DNA from: Candidatus Tenebribacter mawsonii
GTDB taxonomy: Bacteria; Cloacimonadota; Cloacimonadia; Cloacimonadales; TCS61
Assembly (NCBI GenBank): GCA_030765665.1
Contig: JAVCCD010000012.1
Span: 1 to 8,246 of the forward strand
DNA length: 8,246 bases
Direction of reading: 5' to 3'
Part shown: positions 1-6,807 of the stretch, piece after piece
How positions within the stretch are numbered: position 1 is the stretch's first letter
Layout: each line of letters opens with the position of its first letter
The notes under the pieces: generated by a model
Told to the model about the DNA's origin: nothing
The model's input: the letters and a program-made list of their open reading frames with translations, nothing else
Databases searched by the model: none
Program-made: the position numbers and the translations under genes

Positions 1-3000
1 TGTGGACTTATTAACTTCCAACTTGTAGAAATAAATTCCTGAACCTGCTTTCTTCCCATTATTGTCAGTACCGTTCCATTGTATTGTTTGTAGACCTTCA
101 GATCTAAATTCTGCATTTACAAGAGTGCGGACTTTCTGACCGCGGATATTGTATACATTCAAATCCACTTTACTATCTGCTGGAAGGCTGAAAGATATAT
201 TCGTTAATGGATTGAATGGATTGGGATAGTTCTGATTTAGAATTGGCTTTGTAGGAATGATAGTAAAATCTTCTGCATCAGTAATAACTTTATTATCGCC
301 ATAATAACCTGTTCTCTTATAATTCCCGCGATAAGTAGACCAAGGAATTTTAGATCCTTTAGTAAGTTTACAGTCTATTATAAGAGCACCCGCAATTGTG
401 CCTGAAATAAAATCGAAATCACCATCACCATCAATATCTTCAACACTTGCTGGTCCATAAGCACTAATATCAACAGTTACCGGAGCAAATGCTACTTCAG
501 TTCCATCATTGTGGAAAGCGTAAAAATCATTGGCTACTGTGAAACACACCAACTCAACATTATCATCATTATCCAAATCAACTGCCATCGGTGGTTTTGA
601 TATTGTTCTTGAGATATCTACAGGCCAGCCAGGTAAAATATTACCTTCCTGATCTATAATATAAAATTCTCCATCAACTGTTGTAAAAGCTATATCCAGT
701 TGTTCATCGTTATTAAAATCTGCTGCAATTGCAGATCCAGCAACTTTTGCATTCAACGATTTTGTAACCAGAATATCTCCGGTTGGGCTGATTATATAAA
801 GCTTATTATCAATTGTACCTATAATTATTTTTTTATTATCAAGCACAATAGGAGCAGTTGCAGAAATTGCAGAAAGTGCAAGTGGGAATCCATCAATATT
901 TTCACCATCATCTCCATACACATATAAATTTCCATCAAGAGTAGAGATTAATATTTCACTTTTGCCATCTTCATTTATATCTGCAGAAGCCATATCACAA
1001 AAAAGTGTGTTAGGAAGTCCTACTGGAAAATTAGGAAGCATATTGCCATTATTATCAAATACTGATAACTGGTTATCAAGGTCAAATGTAACGATATCAA
1101 GTTGATCATCACCATTTACATCTGTGATCATTGGAGTAAGCAAATTCTGAGAATTAACTGAGCTACTAAAAATTTGAGCACCTGTGTTATCTAGTGCATA
1201 AACCGAACCGTCTCTATCGGCTATTACCAGATCTGAGATATTATCATTATTTATGTCACCATAAGCTATACTCTTCCAAATATTTGCATTACCTGTCCAT
1301 GGGAATCCACTCACCATCTGTGCATCAGGTTGAAGCAAATTAACGTTTGTCTCAGCATCAACAATAAGAATATCTTTCACTCCGTCTTCATTGAAATCTG
1401 AAATTATCGGATTTGAAAAAACTTGATTATTTGCAGACCAAGGCCAGTTCTGCTGGAATAAAGATACTTCAAATTCCATTGAATACTCTTGTTCAAATAC
1501 TCCTCCACCAGTTACAGGTGCGGAGATGTATAATGTATAATTATAAGTATCATAACTACAGTTTTGGGGAGCTTGGATAATGAACGAAGGTCCTGTAAGC
1601 GTAGTTCCAACAGGAATATTCCCAAATTCAACCGTTCCATTGATAACCTCAATTGTGTTATCTTCAAACTCAATGGTTGCAGTTACATTTTCTGCATCAG
1701 CCCAGCCTTCCATGTTTTCCAATTCTATAAAAACTTCTATTTGCTCTCCCGGATTTGGAGTGTTATCGTCATCACCATATAGTGAGTCATCATAAAATAC
1801 TCCTACAGGCTGAATATACGGGAACGAACCATTCGCATATTTCACTTCAACAGAAGGGTCGCCAAAAATTACTAGTTCATAATGTACCCAGCGCATCACA
1901 CCACTATCCAAAGCCATATTTACAAGTTCAGTTCTAGATTGTGATAATGATTTTCCAAGTTGACGTTGATTATCGTTGAACATAGCTTCAAAAAATGCAA
2001 TATCATAATATTGGGAAGGTCCATTTGTGTTGCCCGGGCTGTACCATCCATATCTTGTATTTCCAATAAACGCAAATAAACCATGTTCTGTCATTACAAG
2101 ATTTTCGCCAATACTCTCATTTGATAGACTTGTTAATTCATCAAATGCTGCAGGATAACAACCCTGTGTGTAAGCGAATCCATAGTTTGTATTTGTATAG
2201 GAGTTAACATAACTGGTTGTCTGACCGAATACAATATTTTCGTTTGAGTGCCCCATATGATTAATAACAGAAAGTCCACTATTTATGGCATCACGAACCC
2301 AATCTGTATTGTATGTTCCATCACGTTCATAAAGTCTATTTACATGGTAATCTGCATCCAAACTCGGAGCCAGGTCAGCAACTTCATCTTTGTAATCTCC
2401 ACCCCATGTTACGGGACTGTTATTCAGATTTTCGCCTAATAAAGTAACAACATCATTAGTAAAGGTCTGGTTATCTACATAATATGATGTTTTATTAAAA
2501 ATGTTCTCAAACTCTTCCTGAGTTTCAGCTGTAAACCTACCAACAGAAACCTCAGGGATGAGATCAACATCATCTGCAACTTCACCATAAGTTCCATTCC
2601 CATTTCCATCCCAGTTATTATCAAGACATCCATAATAAAGATCACAAGGCATATTATAATCGTAAGTTCCCCAGCCTGTATCTATAAAAACAGTCCTGAT
2701 CGGGATTATTTCATCATCACCACCTAGCAGAACGTATTCTAAAGGAGTTGAAGTTCCAGAATAAGTTACATATGCATCATTAATAAAATTCTTGATTTTT
2801 TCTTGTTCATTAACACCTGGATATTCAGCATAAATATCAGAAGTAAGGAACGTTCCGGTTACTAAACCGCCATCGTTTTTCCAATCCACAAAGTCCTGTA
2901 AATATGCTTCTCTTTCTGCATCAGTAATAACTATCATTGTATATGGATCTGATGGACTTACTAGTGTTCGGCTAGTACTGGAATAAGTTTTTCTATAATT

Positions 3001-3576
3001 ATTAAGGGTATTAGGATTTAAGATCATCTGTTCTAGTTCTGTTTTATAACTTTCGATCATCATTTTATTTTGGGCATCAAATACTTCATTGTTAGATGCG
3101 GAATTTACTGTTATTTCTGCAGTTTTGAACCATGATACAATTTTTGTAACAGGATTGAATTTATATGGGAAAATATTGATAATAACTAAGTCAAATCCTT
3201 TCACTCGTTGAGTTCCCAACAGTTTATAATTCATTGCTGGAAAATTTGCATTTGCAAAATAGATTTCACTATCTTTGAGTGTGTTATCTGGTTTGGCTTG
3301 TGAAATGGGCTGCATCATTCTTGAATGATCAATATATTTTTCACCGCTCATTTCATTCAAATCTGTAAACTCTACATTTATAGAAGTAAGTTTCTCTCCC
3401 ATTGGAAGTAGTACTTTTACAGATATGTATGCCATAGCAGGTTGACCTGGTGTAATCATTTGCGGAAGTTCATTTTGAAATGAATTCCTAATAACTATTG
3501 GATCTTCAATATTAAGATTAATTGCTGAGATCATTAGTGGTAAAATCAATATTGCTACTAAAATTGCTCTTCTCAT
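1..3576 (-). CDS. Secreted gingipain-like C25 cysteine peptidase with FG-GAP propeller and Por/T9SS-type sorting domain (3' end off window)
   Basis: The frame is open for 1192 codons from ATG at 3576 to base 1 with no stop, so the C-terminus is cut, probably by only 10-15 residues. Residues 1-18 form a signal peptide (MRRAILVAILILPLMISA). Residues 20-200 look like a C25 propeptide, with the typical strand pattern around 117-157. The catalytic domain spans about 212-580: the likely His is H443 (NHMGHSNE) and the likely Cys is C473 (YTQGCYP), followed by FIGNTRYGW and VIFGDPS, as in gingipain relatives. An Ig/CARDB-like stretch (about 586-715) leads to eight FG-GAP/VCBS-like blades with Asp-rich loops at 727, 774, 819, 866, 913, 953, 1000 and 1047. 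From 1113 a FlgD-Ig-like sorting domain begins (NQNYPNPFNP). By family knowledge, such proteins cross the inner membrane by Sec and leave by a type IX-like system, which removes or processes the tail. Protein degradation at the cell surface is inferred; the substrate is unknown. The start is supported by a Shine-Dalgarno six bases upstream. Confidence 0.9.
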   Translation of the reverse strand, partial: MRRAILVAILILPLMISAINLNIEDPIVIRNSFQNELPQMITPGQPAMAYISVKVLLPMGEKLTSINVEFTDLNEMSGEKYIDHSRMMQPISQAKPDNTLKDSEIYFANANFPAMNYKLLGTQRVKGFDLVIINIFPYKFNPVTKIVSWFKTAEITVNSASNNEVFDAQNKMMIESYKTELEQMILNPNTLNNYRKTYSSTSRTLVSPSDPYTMIVITDAEREAYLQDFVDWKNDGGLVTGTFLTSDIYAEYPGVNEQEKIKNFINDAYVTYSGTSTPLEYVLLGGDDEIIPIRTVFIDTGWGTYDYNMPCDLYYGCLDNNWDGNGNGTYGEVADDVDLIPEVSVGRFTAETQEEFENIFNKTSYYVDNQTFTNDVVTLLGENLNNSPVTWGGDYKDEVADLAPSLDADYHVNRLYERDGTYNTDWVRDAINSGLSVINHMGHSNENIVFGQTTSYVNSYTNTNYGFAYTQGCYPAAFDELTSLSNESIGENLVMTEHGLFAFIGNTRYGWYSPGNTNGPSQYYDIAFFEAMFNDNQRQLGKSLSQSRTELVNMALDSGVMRWVHYELVIFGDPSVEVKYANGSFPYIQPVGVFYDDSLYGDDDNTPNPGEQIEVFIELENMEGWADAENVTATIEFEDNTIEVINGTVEFGNIPVGTTLTGPSFIIQAPQNCSYDTYNYTLYISAPVTGGGVFEQEYSMEFEVSLFQQNWPWSANNQVFSNPIISDFNEDGVKDILIVDAETNVNLLQPDAQMVSGFPWTGNANIWKSIAYGDINNDNISDLVIADRDGSVYALDNTGAQIFSSSVNSQNLLTPMITDVNGDDQLDIVTFDLDNQLSVFDNNGNMLPNFPVGLPNTLFCDMASADINEDGKSEILISTLDGNLYVYGDDGENIDGFPLALSAISATAPIVLDNKKIIIGTIDNKLYIISPTGDILVTKSLNAKVAGSAIAADFNNDEQLDIAFTTVDGEFYIIDQEGNILPGWPVDISRTISKPPMAVDLDNDDNVELVCFTVANDFYAFHNDGTEVAFAPVTVDISAYGPASVEDIDGDGDFDFISGTIAGALIIDCKLTKGSKIPWSTYRGNYKRTGYYGDNKVITDAEDFTIIPTKPILNQNYPNPFNPLTNISFSLPADSKVDLNVYNIRGQKVRTLVNAEFRSEGLQTIQWNGTDNNGKKAGSGIYFYKLEVNKST

Positions 3577-3582
3577 TCTATG

Positions 3583-3590
3583 CTCCTTTT
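3583..3590 (-). promoter_or_regulatory. Shine-Dalgarno of the C25 peptidase gene
   Basis: Read on the minus strand this is AAAAGGAG. Six bases separate GGAG from the ATG at 3576. The match is strong and well spaced, and it fixes the start codon immediately ahead of the signal peptide. Confidence 0.8.
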
Positions 3591-3614
3591 TTACCTATTT
3601 ATAATTAATTTCTA

Positions 3615-3646
3615 ATTATGCAATTTTTGAGCCAATCTTACGTCAA
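3615..3646 (-). promoter_or_regulatory. Candidate promoter for the C25 peptidase gene
   Basis: On the minus strand TTGACG (3646-3641) is followed by CATAAT (3620-3615). The spacer is 20 bases, longer than the usual 16-18, so this is only a weak sigma-70-like candidate. Transcription would begin near 3608 and give a leader of about 30 bases. Confidence 0.3.
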
Positions 3647-3686
3647 GTAAATAGTTTCTAATGTGTAATAATGTGGAAATTACTTG

Positions 3687-3703
3687 AATTGTTGGCAACA
3701 ATT
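3687..3703. repeat. Perfect 7-bp inverted repeat in the intergenic region
   Basis: AATTGTT and AACAATT flank GGC, giving a perfect hairpin or palindromic site. It lies just before the tRNA-like relic on the plus strand and upstream of the candidate peptidase promoter on the minus strand. It could be an operator or a chance hairpin. It has no T-run on either side, so it is not a terminator. Confidence 0.35.
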
Positions 3704-3706
3704 AAG

Positions 3707-3785
3707 AAAGATGTAGCGTAGTTCGGTCAGCGCGTTCGGTTCTGGACCTAAAGGTCGTCCCGATGAATCGGGATCATCCCGACCA
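3707..3785 (+). pseudogene. Degenerate tRNA (tRNA-Pro-like backbone, CTG in the anticodon position)
   Basis: The 79 bases can be divided like a tRNA. The 5' acceptor strand AAAGATG (3707-3713) is followed by TA, a D-stem GCGT/GCGC around AGTTCGGTCA, and an anticodon stem TTCGG/CCTAA around loop TTCTGGA (3740-3746). Then come a variable loop AGGTC, a T-arm at 3757-3774, the 3' acceptor CATCCCG (3775-3781), and ACCA (3782-3785). The 3' acceptor, GTAGCG start and AGGTC variable loop resemble bacterial tRNA-Pro from memory. Three of seven acceptor pairs are lost (AAA opposite CCG), the anticodon stem has a C-T mismatch, and the TTC of the T-loop is absent from an eight-base loop. The CTG in positions 34-36 would read as a glutamine anticodon rather than the expected NGG. 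These defects argue for a decayed gene or a tRNA-derived repeat, not a working tRNA. It lies antisense in the gap between two minus-strand genes. Confidence 0.55.
3752..3785. repeat. GC-rich overlapping inverted repeats (alternative hairpins)
   Basis: On the plus strand TCCCGAT (3758-3764), ATCGGGA (3767-3773) and ATCCCGA (3776-3782) occur in a row. The first and second form a 7-bp stem with a two-base loop. The second and third form a competing stem with almost no loop, or six pairs around TCA. Outer GGTCG (3753-3757) and CGACC (3780-3784) can also pair. The cluster is far more GC-rich than its surroundings. It overlaps the T-arm and acceptor of the tRNA-like relic. On the plus strand it is followed by AAAATTTTTT, which gives it some terminator character in that direction. 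On the minus strand, downstream of the ATPase, only TTTAGG follows. Confidence 0.6.
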
Positions 3786-3816
3786 AAATTTTTTATACTA
3801 TTTTAGCAAATCCATT

Positions 3817-6597
3817 TTAAGCTCCTTGTATTCTCTTCATATTCTTAATAATTTTAATAAGTTCATGTGCTAAAAGGAAGATCGCAGAAGCAACAAAGAT
3901 CGAGATCCAATCGTTTAAGTGCAATGGAGCAAAAGCCAGAAAACTGTTAATACCTGGCAAATAAATTGCAAGTATGCAAATTGATATTGAGAAAATTATA
4001 GAGTAAAGCATTTTAGGATTGTTGAAGAAGTTTTTAGAGAATATCGATTTCAATTCATAACGTCTAGAAAGAATATTTACAAATTGAGTAAAAGCTATGG
4101 TTGTATAGCAAACTGTTGTAGCTCTAGCATATAAGATATGATCCGCGGTTAATACCACTCCCATTCTCTTAATAAAGAAACCAAAATTCAAAAATGCTAA
4201 AAGCCCCATAAGTATACCCAAAAAGATTATCTCTAAGGATGATCTTTTATTAACAATATGTTCCTTACGACCTCGTGGTGGAGAGGTCATCAACTCTTTC
4301 GCTCCAGGATCAAATGTTAGAGCTGTTAAGGGCAAGATCTCTGCAAAAAGGTCTATCGCTAATATCTGAATCGCCAAGATCGGAATTGGCCACTTAAATA
4401 ACATCACTCCTAACAAGCCAAGCAGAACAACAGCTAGCTCAGCACCATTACTAGTTAACGACGCTAATACTGTTTTCTTGAGATTATTATAAATTATCCT
4501 GCCTTCTTTAATTGCACTAACCAATGTTGGAAAACTGTCATCGAGTAAGACTAATTCGGCTGCCTGTTTAGAAACATCAGTTCCCATCTGCCCCATTGCA
4601 ACTCCAATATGAGCACTCTTAAGAGCTGGTGCATCATTTACTCCATCTCCGGTAACTGCTACGATCTTATCCTGTTTTTTAAGTTGTTTTACAATGCGCA
4701 ATTTATCTTCTGGTGATACTCTACTGAAAATTAGCGAATCGTTATCGTCCATGATCTTATTCAGTTCTTCATCAGTTAGCTCTATAAATTCTTTACCAGT
4801 AATTACAGGAACATCTGCATCTATAGCAGAGAGGTTGATCTCTTTGCCAATTGCTTGTGCTGTAACAGCATGATCACCTGTCATAATGTATGTGCGTATG
4901 TGTGCTTCATGAGCCTTGTCAATTGCTTCTTTAACTCCTTCTTTTGGTGGATCGGTCATGGCTATAAGTCCTAAAAATACAACATCTTTTTCAATATCCT
5001 CTAGAATATAGTCCTTCTCATTTGCATCCAATTTTCTAAAGGCAATGGCAATAACTCTCATAGCCTGTTTTGAATACTCGTTGTTTATAGCTTCGATCTC
5101 TTCTTTATCCTTATCTGTGATCACTGCTTTCTTTCCGTTTTTCCAGATATGTTTACTTATGGAAAGGATACTGTCGGAAGCTCCCTTCATCTTGAGATAT
5201 TTTTCATCACCAAATTGTCTGATCGAACTCATTCGTTTACGTACAGAATCAAAACTGAACTCATGAAGTTCTGGATTTTCCTCATCCTCTGTAGATGAAT
5301 GAGTTCCCAGTTTAGTAGAAAGTGTTATCAAGGCAGCCTCAGTAGGATCTCCCACAGGATACCAATTATTATGATTCTCATCTGGAGCATGAATAACAGC
5401 ATTAGAAGCCATTGTAGCAGCATCCAGCATTATCTCCATCTCCTCGATTTCTTGCTGTGTAAGTTCCTTATCATTCTTATCTAATATTGTTCCTTCCGGT
5501 TTATAACCTAACCCTGTGATTTTATAATGTTTCCCAGAAAACCATAGCTCCTTAACGGTCATTTCATTTTTTGTTAATGTTCCGGTTTTATCTGTACATA
5601 TCACATTAGTAGAACCTAATGTCTCTACTGAAGATAGTTTTTTTACAACAGCATTCTCTTTAGATAGACGGTGAACGCCTTGGGTAAGAGCAACCGTGAT
5701 CTGCATAGGAAGTGCCTGAGGTACAACCGCGACTGCAACCCCTAAAGCATAGATAAATGCAAAGTTAACACCTAACCCTTGAAGTGCACTACCAATGAAT
5801 AGAAAAACGGCAATGATAACTGCAAAAATTGTTAATCGGTTAGCAACACTTTGAAGCTCTTGTTGAAGAGGTGAACGGGAATTTTCTTCTTCCTGTGTGA
5901 GATCAGCGATTCTTCCCATCTCAGTTTTCATGCCCGTTGCAATAACTATACCTTTGGCATTTCCGGAAGCAACAGTAGTTCCCAAATAAATCATGTTATC
6001 TCTATCAGCTAACTGACATTCCTCCTTAATGGCATTACTGTGCTTATCCTGTGGCATGGATTCACCGGTTAGAGAAACGTCGTTTGTACGTAGATTAAAA
6101 GATTCGATAATTCTGATATCCGCAGGGACCTTGTCACCCTCTTCTAAACTTACAATATCTCCAGGAACTAAGTCACCTTGATGTATTTCAGTTAGTTCTT
6201 CATCCCTAAACACCTTAGAAGGTGATTGAACAAGCTTCTCCAATGATTCCATGATCTTTTCTGCTTTGAATTCCTGCAAAAATCCTACTACCGCATTAAT
6301 TAAAGCAATTGTTAACATTATTATACCGTCACTATAACTTTTTATAAAAAATGATAAACTTGCAGCGACAAGAAGGACTATCATAAATACATCTTTGAAT
6401 TGAGTTAAAAATTTGATAAACGGTGACACTTTTTTACTTGTAATCAGTTCGTTCTTCCCATATTTCTCAGATCTTTTTAAAGCTTCCGATGAATCTAGTC
6501 CTTTTTGAGAAGAATCTAACAATTTAAAAATATCTTCTGTTGATTGATTGTAAAATTTAACTTTATCCAATTTAATTTTCTCCTTAATAATTTGCAT
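3817..6597 (-). CDS. P-type (P2/SERCA-like, HAD-IC) cation-transporting ATPase
   Basis: This 926-residue inner-membrane pump is complete and has the family's usual length. It uses ATP to drive cation transport. In order it shows a cation-ATPase N-terminal region (15-65), M1 and M2 (about 70-109), an actuator domain with TGES at 177-180, and M3 and M4 (about 255-303). Next come the phosphorylation motif DKTGT with Asp336, the nucleotide-domain KGA at 471-473, TGD ending at D575, the hinge GDGVND at 650-655, and a six-helix C-terminal membrane block. Aligned by eye to SERCA, the ion ligands are Q294 for Glu309 (PQALP instead of PEGLP), N717 and E720 conserved in M5, and D749, A752 and E753 for Asn796, Thr799 and Asp800. 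Q838 seems to replace Glu908. Ca2+ is therefore not assured, and Na+, K+ or another cation is possible. The ATG at 6597 has no Shine-Dalgarno. AAGGAG inside codons 5-6 precedes a TTG at 6570 (codon 10), which may be the true start. Confidence 0.93.
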   Translation of the reverse strand: MQIIKEKIKLDKVKFYNQSTEDIFKLLDSSQKGLDSSEALKRSEKYGKNELITSKKVSPFIKFLTQFKDVFMIVLLVAASLSFFIKSYSDGIIMLTIALINAVVGFLQEFKAEKIMESLEKLVQSPSKVFRDEELTEIHQGDLVPGDIVSLEEGDKVPADIRIIESFNLRTNDVSLTGESMPQDKHSNAIKEECQLADRDNMIYLGTTVASGNAKGIVIATGMKTEMGRIADLTQEEENSRSPLQQELQSVANRLTIFAVIIAVFLFIGSALQGLGVNFAFIYALGVAVAVVPQALPMQITVALTQGVHRLSKENAVVKKLSSVETLGSTNVICTDKTGTLTKNEMTVKELWFSGKHYKITGLGYKPEGTILDKNDKELTQQEIEEMEIMLDAATMASNAVIHAPDENHNNWYPVGDPTEAALITLSTKLGTHSSTEDEENPELHEFSFDSVRKRMSSIRQFGDEKYLKMKGASDSILSISKHIWKNGKKAVITDKDKEEIEAINNEYSKQAMRVIAIAFRKLDANEKDYILEDIEKDVVFLGLIAMTDPPKEGVKEAIDKAHEAHIRTYIMTGDHAVTAQAIGKEINLSAIDADVPVITGKEFIELTDEELNKIMDDNDSLIFSRVSPEDKLRIVKQLKKQDKIVAVTGDGVNDAPALKSAHIGVAMGQMGTDVSKQAAELVLLDDSFPTLVSAIKEGRIIYNNLKKTVLASLTSNGAELAVVLLGLLGVMLFKWPIPILAIQILAIDLFAEILPLTALTFDPGAKELMTSPPRGRKEHIVNKRSSLEIIFLGILMGLLAFLNFGFFIKRMGVVLTADHILYARATTVCYTTIAFTQFVNILSRRYELKSIFSKNFFNNPKMLYSIIFSISICILAIYLPGINSFLAFAPLHLNDWISIFVASAIFLLAHELIKIIKNMKRIQGA
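6579..6584 (-). promoter_or_regulatory. Shine-Dalgarno-like AAGGAG inside the ATPase reading frame, pointing to a TTG start at 6570
   Basis: Read on the minus strand, codons 5-6 of the longest frame are AAG GAG. Nine bases later comes TTG, codon 10, which would give a protein beginning MDKVKFYNQSTEDIF. The upstream ATG at 6597 is preceded by CAATATAGT with no purine-rich site. The shorter start therefore fits initiation rules better, although TTG is a less common start codon. Confidence 0.5.
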
Positions 6598-6636
6598 ACT
6601 ATATTGGAAAGTTCTACATATTTGGTCAATTAGTTC

Positions 6637-6666
6637 ATTATAAATCTTTGTTAAATCTCATATTAA
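6637..6666 (-). promoter_or_regulatory. Candidate promoter for the P-type ATPase gene
   Basis: On the minus strand a consensus TATAAT occupies 6642-6637. An imperfect -35, TTAATA (6666-6661), lies 18 bases upstream of it. Initiation would be near 6630. The -35 lies within the 17-base palindrome, so a protein bound there could block polymerase. The -10 is good and the -35 is weak. Confidence 0.4.
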
Positions 6667-6674
6667 TAATATGA
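6658..6674. promoter_or_regulatory. 17-base palindrome in the divergent promoter region (possible operator)
   Basis: TCATATTAATAATATGA is a 7-bp perfect inverted repeat around AAT. It overlaps the weak -35 of the leftward ATPase promoter and ends one base before the TTGACA of the rightward candidate promoter. That position would suit a dimeric regulator of both genes. The region is very AT-rich, so chance is a real alternative. Confidence 0.35.
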
Positions 6675-6675
6675 T

Positions 6676-6704
6676 TTGACAATTAATGATTTTTTAAAAA
6701 ACTA
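6676..6704 (+). promoter_or_regulatory. Candidate promoter for the rightward secreted propeller gene
   Basis: A consensus TTGACA occupies 6676-6681. At 17 bases' spacing the -10 would be AAACTA (6699-6704), which is poor. The spacer contains the perfect A/T palindrome TTTTTTAAAAAA (6690-6701). The -35 is convincing and the -10 is not. Confidence 0.3.
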
Positions 6705-6723
6705 AAGGAGAGAGTTATCTGAG

Positions 6724-6807
6724 ATGATCGAAAAGCGACTCTTGAAAGGAGAGAAAAATGAAAAAATGTTTTGTAATTTCACTATTATTTATGCTTCTTA
6801 CAATTAG
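6724..6807 (+). CDS. Possible 27-residue leader ORF overlapping the start of the propeller gene
   Basis: ATG at 6724 opens a 27-codon frame ending at TAG 6805-6807. It overlaps the first 50 bases of the propeller gene in another frame. A good Shine-Dalgarno (AAAGGAGAGA, 6704-6713) lies upstream, but the 13-base gap to this ATG is longer than usual. The peptide begins MIEKRLLKGEK and matches no family I know. It could be a leader peptide coupling translation to the main gene, or nothing more than an open frame in the leader. Confidence 0.15.
   Translation: MIEKRLLKGEKNEKMFCNFTIIYASYN
6745..6754 (+). promoter_or_regulatory. Shine-Dalgarno of the secreted propeller gene
   Basis: AAAGGAGAGA contains GGAG at 6748-6751, six bases before the ATG at 6758. 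The same ten bases also occur 41 bases earlier at 6704-6713. The copy next to the gene has ideal spacing and decides the start. Confidence 0.8.

Noticed and set aside
700..2439. Several plus-strand open frames of 60-75 codons (from 700, 1564, 1580, 1755 and 2248).
   Set aside because: All lie antisense inside the continuous minus-strand peptidase frame, have no ribosome-binding site I can see and give low-complexity peptides without domains.
3707..3785. Functional tRNA gene.
   Set aside because: Three acceptor mismatches, an anticodon-stem mismatch, an eight-base T-loop without TTC and an anticodon at odds with the backbone make a working tRNA unlikely.
3753..3816. Intrinsic terminator for the ATPase transcript.
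   Set aside because: The GC-rich hairpins downstream of the ATPase stop are followed on the minus strand by only TTTAGG, without a real U-tract. The T-run lies on the other side, which would suit plus-strand transcription.
5045..5484. Two plus-strand open frames inside the ATPase gene.
   Set aside because: They are antisense to conserved nucleotide-binding domain coding sequence and show no protein features of their own.
6704..6757. Riboswitch in the leader of the propeller gene.
   Set aside because: I compared the short leader by memory with SAM, fluoride, mini-ykkC and c-di-GMP aptamers. None of their conserved cores is present, and the possible stem is only five pairs with a large bulge.
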